A stretch of DNA of 64,000 nt from Oikopleura dioica (taxonomy: Eukaryota > Chordata > Appendicularia > Copelata > Oikopleuridae). Numbering within the stretch: the first letter of the stretch is position 1; every line of letters begins with the position of its first letter. The position numbers were made by a program, and so were the translations under genes. The DNA lies in contig OU015566.1 in the NCBI GenBank assembly GCA_907165135.1, forward strand, positions 5,564,157 to 5,628,156. The letters run 5' to 3'. This document shows positions 55,431 to 64,000 of the stretch, one piece after another. Below the pieces are notes generated by a model that was not told the origin of the DNA, made no database searches, and saw only the letters and a program-made list of their open reading frames with translations.

Positions 55431-57668
55431 ATGAGAGAATTTGGTCCCGCAACATTATTTTTCGGTGCCTTTTTTAGGATTTCTAATGCTCAATTTGAAA
55501 CACTAGATTTTCTCTTTGACCTCAATGAGAAACGGCCAGAGTTTTCTCCAGCTGATAGAATCGAGCTCAATCTCGACGAAGGGACCCTTATCGGCTACGA
55601 GACGACCTCACAAGTTTTGCGAGGCACAAAATACCAGTTTTTCAAGCAGATTCCTTATGCAAAGTCTCCCGAGGGCTCCCGCCGTTTTCGAAAGCCAGAG
55701 CCGATCGAGCAATTCGAAGGAGGAGTTTACGATTCTGTTTCCCCAGGAAAAGCAATAAACGCCTGCCCTGGGTACTCTTTTGGGCCTGATGCGCTTTTAC
55801 CCGCGCTAGAAGATGGCGTCATTACCGAAAACTGTCTTGCCATGGACATTTATCGCCCGGCGAGGACTAACAAAACAGATCTTCCAATTTTTATCTGGAT
55901 TCACGGAGGAGGTCTCTTTTCCGGAACATCAGCGTACTATCACTTCGCCCGGTTGGCGCAAGAAGACATCATCATTGCAGCGATTCAATACAGACTCGGT
56001 ATTCATGGCTTTCTCAGCTCTTACAGTCCTGATGGACTGACGGATACTCCTGGTAATTTCGGACTCTTGGATCAGCAAGCAGCGATTGAGTTTGTTCACC
56101 GAAACGCTAGAAACCTCGGAGGCGATCCGAATAAAATAACCATCGGTGGGGAGTCTGCTGGCGCCTGGTCCGTAGGGTTCCAGTTGCTAAGTGACAAATC
56201 AGCGGGTATGATCAAAACTGCTATTTCTCAATCTGGCTTGGCAACCTTTGACATGTCCCCACAAGAGTCAGAATATGGAAATATGGCGATAAAGAACCTC
56301 TGCGAGAAAACAAGCTCGATGATTGACTCTCCCTTGAACTGCTCAGAAAGCACTGAAGAAATTGTTGATCAATTCCGTGGCTTGAACACGACTGAAATTC
56401 TGAAGCTTCAATTAGCGGACCAAGCATGTTTGTTGGAATTTCCGAATCATCCGGATTGGGCACCAGTTGCTTTCGATGGAGAGTTCTTTACGGAAAACGC
56501 GAAGAAAAAACTCGAAGAAGGAAGAGTAGCAGAAAACGTCAATTATGTGATTGGAGCAAATTCGTTTGAAGGAAGCTTGATTTGGTACATTCTCTTGGGT
56601 TACTATGGAGATGCTGCCGTCACTACATATGCTTAGGGATCCTCGAACTCGGATAACTTTCTAAATATTTTTTATATTACCACTCATTCGATTGACATTA
56701 GTTGAATCCTTATGAAGATGATCGACTGAAAGTCTTCGACAATCTTGCTGGCTACAACCTCGCTAATGATGAAATAACAACAAGCAAACGCGTGAGATTT
56801 ATCCCAGAAGAAGACCGAGAAGAAGTCTTTGAAAACTATTTCAGGAAATTGATATTTACTAAAAACTAACTGTCAGTTTTGACCGTTTTCATATCGTATG
56901 AACAGACTCATGAGCGACGAACCGTGGTTGAACTGTGATGACATCAAAAACTGCACCGCTCAAGAGTACCAGATTTTAGCTGCAAAGATCATGGGTGAAA
57001 TGGCCTTTGTTCTTCCATCTTTTGAGCATGCTCTTCTTTACTCTGACCAATCCGCAGAAGTTTCAGTTTATTATCTGAATGTCGATATGCTCTACGATGC
57101 GTTTATTTAGGGTTTCCAATCGATTAAAAATCATTAAGTCTATCAGTTGAAAACCGATCAAAGGGAGACATCATTTCCCATTCCAGCAGCTGGCCATGCT
57201 GAAGACCTCATGTTCATGATGGATGTTCCAAATATGGAGGTAGAATATGATGAAGGAAGCGTTAATTTGACTCTCTGGGAAATTCTTCACAGCCCTTCCG
57301 AAAATCCATATCCGCCAAAAGAATATATGATTCAAATGGCAGACATCTTCATCAACCATTGGGCTTCTATCATCAAGGTTTGAAATCAATCTTTGGAGGG
57401 AGCTCTAGAATTCTCTGTTTCGCTAAATTTGTATTCTCAGAGCGGAAAACCCGAATCGTCTTGGAATCAGTTCACCCGCGAAAACATGAATTATGTTGAA
57501 TGGACCAACAACGACACCCATGCTCTGGAAGTCATGCACTCTGGCCTTCCACCAACAATCAAATATATGATTGAAACTTATGGTCCTCAAGAGACGAGTT
57601 CGGCCTTCCCTGTATCCAACTGTATCCTGCTAGTTTTACTAACCCTGACTCTTTCCATAACTTTCTAA
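55431..57668 (+). CDS. Carboxylesterase (cholinesterase-like family)
   Basis: Five exons in phase: 55431-56630, 56702-56844, 56906-57095, 57147-57377 and 57441-57668 (663 residues). Introns 56845-56905 and 57096-57146 are GA-AG; the first intron is GC-AG (or GT-AG with a slightly shorter exon). The alpha/beta-hydrolase signatures are IPYAKSPEGSRRF, ENCLAMDIY, IHGGGLFSG and the nucleophile elbow GESAGAW. The catalytic triad looks complete: Ser in GESAG, Glu in NSFEGSL, His in AAGHAEDL. The C-terminus is hydrophobic (ILLVLLTLTLSITF), suggesting a GPI anchor or membrane tail. A hydrophobic start (ATLFFGAFFRISNA) is a probable signal peptide. It hydrolyses esters at the cell surface or outside the cell. 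AATAAA lies just past the stop. Confidence 0.9.
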
Positions 57669-59009
57669 CTATAATAAATTATTATTAATAATAGAAGTCT
57701 CGATATCCGTCTTATTTATTCGCCACTTTTAAAATAGCACAGAGGAGAGAATTTTTCAGTTGGATCGAATTTCTTGACCTCCTTATTCGCTGACATAGCA
57801 CAGCACTCATCTTCTCGGCAAAAAGTTGGGCTCCAAACTTCATGCTTAAAATTTTCAGCGAAATATTTCTTTGAATTTCATACATTTCGAAGAGATATAA
57901 AGTCGATCTCAGTAACGTTCAAAAACTTCAAAACATTTGGGTCTGAGACTCGCTCGGCTAATGATTTCATGGAAGCCATCATGATCGGAGGCACAATGGC
58001 GCACGCTTGATCCATTGGTAGCATCATGAGGTAATTGAAGTGGAGGTTTGGTTTGCACTCGTACATGGCAATCTTTTATAGGGTCTTATGAAAATATCTA
58101 TCAGTTGAGCATTCGTTATGGATAGGGATTCTCACGGAAAAAAAATTGTACTCAATTTTCGTGAAACTTTCACACTAGATCTAATTTTTTCCGCTGATTC
58201 TAAATATGCAAAAATCATTGTCAAATTCTGAGGTAGTGGCAAGCTATAGCCTATAGCCGATAAGATCGGTAGGTGGTAAGCCCTAGTATTTGGTTCGTTT
58301 TGGAAGTAATCCTTGACTATGAGTTGGCTAATTCTTAGCAAACGGGTAGCTTACCACTTCCGGGAGCTTTTTTGTTCAGATAACCCGCCGTTATTTGTGA
58401 CAGATTCCCTACAGTAAGTCAAAGTGTGCACCCACCGAGATTATGGGGCGCGCTCATGTTTTTCATGGGCCTCCCGCGGAGCGCGTAAAGCACTACCGCG
58501 CCGTCACTTTCAGTCAATCATCGGTTGGTTTCAGAGGTTCTAGGGCTCCCCCGGTTTTCAAACTTACATATGTTCTAAAGAAAGGTCTTTTTTTGAACAT
58601 ATATAAAAATCAGAACTTAAAAAGGTTGGTTAGGGCTTCAAAATGTAGAGAAACCAATTTTTGGGCCGCGCTCGCCGTGCAATGCACTATCGCGCCGCCA
58701 CCAAGACTCGATCAACGGGACATTTGAAAGCCTTCTAGTTTTTCCCCGGTCTTCAAACTATGAGTCATAGTCTATGACAGACTCTAGAAAAACGTCTGTT
58801 CTTTGACATATCTCAAAATCAGAGATTCAAAAGGTCGGTTAGACACATAGAAAGCCGGTTTTCTTTGGATTTTCGAGAAAACTTCGCTTTTTTGATGAAA
58901 ATTTACGTTTTTGAGGTCAATTTATGAACAAGCGTCATTTTTTCATAAATTCAGAGGTTTTTCACTGAAATTCTTTCAAGTTACGCGAAATAGATTGCCG
59001 ATTCGGCTT

Positions 59010-59222
59010 CATTTTATCCAAAAGCTTCATTCTATCCAAAGCTTCATTTTATCCAAATACTTCATTTCATCCAATTTTTTGGATAAAATGAAGCAATTGG
59101 ATAAAATGATGCTTTTGGATAAAATGAAGCCCAATTTTCAAAAAACCAGAAATTGGATAAAATGAAGCCTCTGGATAAAACGAAGACAAATTTTTTCATG
59201 TTCTTATTTGGATAAAATGAAG
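59010..59222. repeat. TTGGATAAAATGAAGC array (left)
   Basis: About ten degenerate copies of a 14-16 bp unit. The first half reads GCTTCATTTTATCCAA and the second half its complement, so the array is a large hairpin. The mirror array lies at 60285-60585 within the same element. Confidence 0.8.
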
Positions 59223-60284
59223 CATCGGGCTTTAATGAACCTTTTTTTCTGAGAATAACAATTTTTATAAATTGTCTCTGAGACCGATCAATTATAGGAC
59301 GTTTTCAAAGAAACACCTAATGATTAAAAGTTATATTCAACAACAAATTTATACGAATTTTTGTAATAAAAATAACAAAAACCAACCAAGCGAACTTACG
59401 GATGACCGTCCTCGACCTTGTAAAAGTATTGTCAGTGTCGATTCCAGAGTTCCAAAAAACGCAAAATTCTCGCGTGCGCGTGCGTGCGGAGAAATTTAAA
59501 ATTTCGCGTGCGCGTGCGTGCGCGTGCGGAAACGACTTTCGAACACGCGTGCGCACGCGTGCGTGATCATGCGCGTGCGCAAAAAGGGATAGAATTGTCG
59601 AATTTTAGCTTTTTTTAGCCTCTCTAATTTTTTAAATCGTTAAGTATAGAACAATTATTGCTAAAAACAAATCAAAATTGTTTTAAAACATACGAAAACC
59701 AAAAATTTTATGTATTTGAATCCACTCTGGAAATTTTTCGGCAAAAATTTCCTAAAAACGCCAAATTTTCTAGGATTTGGAGCACGCGCACGATCACGCA
59801 CGCGAGCGCGATCCCAATCTTCGCGTGCGCGTGCGTGCGCGTGCGCAACAATTTTCAAAATCCGCGTGCGAGTGCGTGTTTTGGAACTCTGGTCGATTCT
59901 AACATGAGGTTGACTGGTTGGGCACGGGAGATACGAGAATCTGAGCGACGGTGGCTTTCAAGGCCTTTTCTGAAAATCAGGTACTCTTGATAAAGGGTTG
60001 AAAATAATTTGAAGGGGATAAATCCATGATGTACATTAAGATCTCGACGAGACGATCATTTTTATGTATCGCATGCCATGATAGCTCAGGCGACATGAAA
60101 ACGCGCCTTATTATAAAGGACAAAAAATGAACTTATGATTGATGATAAATTATGATTCTTCAAAATCAATCTTTATAGAATTTAGAAGAAAAAATTTTTT
60201 CGAAAAATTTACTGAGAGGGGGGTCGAGAAGGATCACAAAAACAAAGACATATCAATCTTTCTTATTTTCTTCTTGAAAAGCAC

Positions 60285-60585
60285 AGCTTCATTTTATCCA
60301 ATTGCTTCATTTCATCCATTTTTTCCGTTCGAAATAAAAGTGGCTTCATTCTATCCATTGACTTCATTTTATCCAAAACTTCATCCTATCCAATGACTTC
60401 ATTTTATACAATGGCTTCATTTTATCCAATTTCCGGGATTTTTGAAAATTGGGCTTCATCTTATCCAAATGCATCATTTGATCCAATTGCTTCATTTTAT
60501 CCGAAAAAAAATTTGGATGAAATGAAGTATTTGGATACAATGAAGCTTTGGATAAAATGAAGCTTTCGGATAAAATGAAGCCGAA
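60285..60585. repeat. TTGGATAAAATGAAGC array (right)
   Basis: Same unit as at 59010-59222, again switching orientation part-way (near 60510). Confidence 0.8.
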
Positions 60586-61707
60586 TCGGTCAATTTATGA
60601 ACAAGCGTCATTTTTTTTCATAAATTCAGAGGTTTTTCACTGAAATTCTTTCAAGTTACGCGAAATAGATTGCCATCATTTTGGGCGAGAAGCGCCTCGC
60701 CGCGCGCCGTTTTTCCGTGAGAATCCCTAGTTATGGACCTTTTCCTGGTCTCCCTTGAGAAAAGTCACACATTTTTTCTTACTGTCGTAAGCCATACTCG
60801 GGCTCATTTCCATATAATCGGCGTTCCGTGTTTCTCTTGCCAAAGATCCAAAAATTTCTGTGCGCGTCTAAGAATTCTTCACTATCCCTAAATATCGCTT
60901 TTGCAATTGAAATATTAGCAAGTTTAGAGCCAGCTTCTTCGCAGTACTCTTTGCTTTCAGCTCGAGTTTTCCGCTCGCGGCCTTGAAAAAAAATATTCAA
61001 AAAATTTTCTAATTAAGCTTTACTTGTGAACCAGACGAGTCCTTCAGGAGTTGTGCATTTTCGCAGCGGGTGGGAGCATTCCGGAAAGATAAAATTCAAT
61101 GCTGTCAGAGTGCTTACAATCGCCAAGAAAAAGAATGAAACTCGAAAGCTCCATTTTCTCGGAGTAAATCGTCCTGTTTGCACTTTTTCATCTTCTTCAT
61201 TAGTGCTCACAGTTTGAGATTCAGTCATTTGTTTGGTCGAAGAGACGACGGTCTCTTTAAAAGTATTTTCCATCGTAGCTTCTTTAGACATGAACGTCGA
61301 TATAAGACGGCAAAATGAGAGCTTAAATGTTGAAGCACAAGTCTCTCAGCCGTGAAACACTGTCCTATCAACTTGATACCAGTAATTATTATGAACAACA
61401 GAGGCTCTTTTACTAAAGTAATGTTTATTGGAAAGCTTTTGCTCGAATACAATAACCAAAGGAATCATTATTCTGATTCGTTTTTACCGCAATATTTTTC
61501 GATTCAACGACCGAAAAGTTCTCGGTTTTCAACGAGAAAATTCGCTGTGAACGGTAAGGGAAAAAGGAGCGCGCTGATAAACAATCTTGTCATAATAAAT
61601 TTGACTTTGAGTTTCGGAGAGCCGGAGAATTATCAAGAGACTTACATTAGCGAGAAAATAAAAGAATTGAGAAGACCTTTGCCTTTGGAATCATAACGAC
61701 GTATGAG

Positions 61708-63899
61708 ATGGAAAAATATTCTGACGAAATGTCGATAGAACGCGTGGATAGGAGGATAAGATTTTTGAAACTTGTTGAGTATTTTTCTTATGGAATTGTT
61801 TTTTCACTCTCAATTTGTTACCATGTTACTTTGCAGTCACCAGTGCTCATCTTTTCTGGTAAAAAACAGAGTTTCTGACCGGTTTTAATGCTGACTTCAA
61901 GGCGCTTTGACGATTCTTTGTGCTGTCTTCATAAGAAAAAAATTGACGAAAATGAATTGATTCCACTATCTTCCGTAAAAACCCCTCCCTGCTCCACTGC
62001 AATAACTTTTCGATTTTTACTCAAACTAAAAATCAAATTTCAGAAAAATGGAATCGAGACAAAAATGCAAAGAATAATGAAAATTAATAAGCAACTAAAT
62101 CTTTGTTATCTTACTGGCATTGCTGCTACAGGTCATTGGTTACTATGATTAATATAATTTTAAACAACTAAAATGAGTCATTTTAAATGACCATGAAAAA
62201 GTCTTCCTTTTCACAAAGCTAACTGAAAAGAAATTCACGATTAATGATCCCTACAGCATAAATTATCCTGACCAAAGAAACTTCAGTCCAATTTGGTCGA
62301 ATTCTCTAGGAGAAACCGATCTATTTGTCGGCATTCCAACTGTCAAAAGAGCTGCGGAAAGCTACCTCAGAGGTACTGGAAAGTTCTTCTTTCCAAATCA
62401 ACATGAAATATGTTTTAAGACACACTGACTTCAATAAAGAATGATTTGAGGACCTTCAAAGATTCAGAAACCTTCAAAATCTCGATTGTTCTTTTTGTCG
62501 GAAAAAGTGACAAAAATTATTTCGACGAACTTGTGGAAGAATATCAAGATGACCTGAGGATCGCTCATTGCTCCGCTCGCTCGCTCGCTCGCTCCGCTCT
62601 GAAATTTTTTCGAGTCGAACAACTCGTCGCTTGCTCCGTTATTTTTTTTCGAAAATTTCAACCCTTGCTTAGTGACGATTTCGCGATTCTTATGGCTCCT
62701 GATGATTATTACCACAAATATCTTGTCAAGCCGATAAGGTTCGTATTGTGAATATTCAATAAAATAAGCCCAAAAAAGCCCGACTTTTGGCGATTCCATG
62801 GAGCGAATGTTCTGGCGAACGATGCAAGCTCTCGACTACATTTTCCTCTGGGAAAGCGCCATCGATTTTCCACTTTATCTTCAACTCGAAGACGACGTTC
62901 TAGTCAGCCCTGGTTTCTTCCATTTCATCAGCGGTCATTTGAAAAGCCTTGAAAACCGAAGAGATTGGTTTTCACTCGAGTTTTCGCCGCTTGGCTTCAT
63001 TGGCAAAATGTTCAATAAAGAAAGTTTGCAGGCGCTGACGCAGTACAGCAAGTTATTTTTTGACGTGAAGCCGATTGATTGGATTTATTGGAGTTATATC
63101 AGAATGAAAGTTTGTTCTCCGGAGGTGACGAATCTTTTTCAACTCGAAAAAAACATTAACTTTTAAGTGGGACAAAGACAGATGCGAACGGGAACTTCGA
63201 AAAATTGTGATTCCCTGCAGCTCAAGAATTCCACTCCTCAGACATATTGGCTCGATTTCATCCCTCGACGGAAAAGTCCAGAATCTAGTTGACAGGCCGC
63301 AAGGAAACCCCGAAGTTTCGAAACTCCGTTGCACTGATAACATCGACTTATCAGAATTGAAAGCAATTTACTAGTAAGTTTTCTTCCTTGATTCCAGTTT
63401 CAAAATACTCTTTAGCTCTTCGAAAACAATTAAAGTTTTTTCAATGAAAGACAAGAAAACAACAATTGAAATTTCATTCCGCCACCTTCAGTCGCCAGAA
63501 AAGCTCATTTTTTACCATGGCTCCTCCCAAAAGCTTCCTGGCGAGCTGAGTAATCAATCCAAATCGAAAATTCCTTACACAACAAAGATATATGCAGATA
63601 TTTATGGAGAGGGATGGAAACATGTTCTGGACTTTTTCCAGTGCAATCACGGGAAAGGGCTTAGATTATTTTCAGAGATCTTCAGACTTCTAAGAGTAAC
63701 AACTTTTTTCTACAAGAAGTCTCTTTCTTGAAATCAAGCCCGACGAAAAGATCCAAAACAACGACACTTGGTGTTAAAACCTCTTGCTCGATGAACAAAC
63801 TAAGTTCCGAAAAAACTATCATCAAAGCAATCAAAATCGAAGTCTCGAGCGATCATGAACCTTTTCTTCTTCATAAAATTGACATCTTTAGATCATAAC
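61708..63899 (+). CDS. MGAT4: MGAT4-like N-acetylglucosaminyltransferase (GnT-IV family)
   Basis: Central exons are firm and in phase: an exon ending 62372, then 62420-62558, 62673-62738, 62779-63124, 63168-63373 and one starting 63416. Intron 62559-62672 is GA-AG and contains CGCTCGCTCGCT. Family motifs are DLFVGIPTVKR, SIVLFVGKSDKNYFDELVEE, PTFGDSMERMFWRT, the acidic metal motif LQLEDDV, LGFIGKMFNK and KVCSPE, then IPLLRHIGSISSLDGK. MGAT4 enzymes add a beta-1,4-GlcNAc branch to N-glycans in the Golgi. A likely first exon (61708, MEKYSDEMS, then a membrane segment FSYGIVFSLSICYHV) gives the type II topology, but its join to 62170 is unresolved, as are the small introns after 63600. The 3' end at 63899 is provisional. 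Confidence 0.8.
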
Positions 63900-64000
63900 C
63901 AGAAAATTCCTTCTGAGTTGTTTTTTTTTTATGATGAACATTATTACAATTATTCTAAATCATCCAGCAATGGTTATTTTGTGTAGCATCACGTGAGTTC

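Larger units (their letters stand above)
58123..60729. mobile_element. 2.6 kb non-autonomous hAT-like element
   Basis: Inverted ends TAGGGATTCTCACGGAAAAA and its exact complement are flanked by an 8 bp duplication GTTATGGA (58115-58122 and 60730-60737). Inside are arrays of TTGGATAAAATGAAGC and its complement (59010-59220 and 60285-60585), a direct repeat of about 80 bp (58919-58996 and 60597-60675) and two GCGTGCGCGTGCG-rich blocks (59470-59580, 59780-59880). No transposase frame was found. Confidence 0.85.
57716..61291 (-). pseudogene. C-type lectin-like membrane protein, interrupted
   Basis: The ATG at 61291 begins a cytoplasmic segment, then a signal anchor (FFFLAIVSTLTALNFIF) and C-type lectin features: WFTS, EYCEEAGSKLANIS, FLDAHRNFW, then KKKCVTFLKGD and NECSTIAMYECKP. 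Downstream exons code QACAIVPPIMMASMK and HEVWSPTFCREDECCAM and end at 57716. Two lesions were seen: a one-base frame change near a T-run at about 60845, and the 2.6 kb hAT-like element inserted at 58123-60729 inside the lectin exon. A 30 nt GA-AG intron (58073-58102) fits the frame. The open downstream exons suggest recent loss, or that the element is spliced out. Confidence 0.65.

Noticed and set aside
61352-61696. 114-residue plus-strand open frame upstream of the MGAT4-like gene
   Set aside because: No similarity to the MGAT4 N-terminus. A membrane-anchor frame starting at 61708 explains the 5' end better.

Overview
This window reads as a small-genome animal, most likely a larvacean tunicate (Oikopleura-like). 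The reasons are dense genes on both strands, very short introns (mostly 30-60 nt), recognisable metazoan muscle, signalling and glycosylation genes, and roughly 16-17 introns whose only frame-consistent boundaries are GA...AG instead of GT...AG. From memory, unusual GA-AG, GC-AG and GG-AG introns are a known larvacean feature. The species itself is inference. No prokaryotic features, rRNA genes or CRISPR arrays were seen. Gene models were built by eye, checking splice phase exon by exon.

Layout. 0-6.7 kb (minus): two tandem paralogues of a type II membrane protein with a cysteine-rich ectodomain; the second probably continues into a kelch beta-propeller. 6.9-10.3 kb: a small acidic protein, then a papain-like protease gene and a kinase-like gene. 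11.3-15.1 kb: a nine-exon BTB/POZ zinc-finger transcription factor. 15.1-23.5 kb: gene-poor DNA with several inverted-repeat elements. 23.5-35 kb: a 73-residue small gene, then four tandem copies of an unrecognised coiled-coil family (three intact, one broken) interleaved with mobile elements. 35.8-39.3 kb: a membrane protein and a short troponin I, convergent. 40.6-44.1 kb: a modular secreted protein ending in a PLA2-like domain, with a small secreted-peptide gene nested antisense in one intron. 44.8-49.6 kb: a PEBP-family protein and a Rho-like GTPase without CAAX. 50.5-54.8 kb: a second kinase plus papain-like protease pair beside a coiled-coil/UBA gene. 55.4-57.7 kb: a carboxylesterase. 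57.7-61.3 kb: a C-type-lectin gene broken by a 2.6 kb hAT-like element. 61.7 kb to the end: an MGAT4-like N-acetylglucosaminyltransferase.

The two most interesting themes are (a) miniature inverted-repeat elements that sit in coding sequence and look removable as GA-AG introns, and (b) a duplicated two-gene cassette coding for a kinase-like protein with Arg at the usual Lys position and a Cys/His/Asn papain-like protein, in two loci about 44 kb apart.
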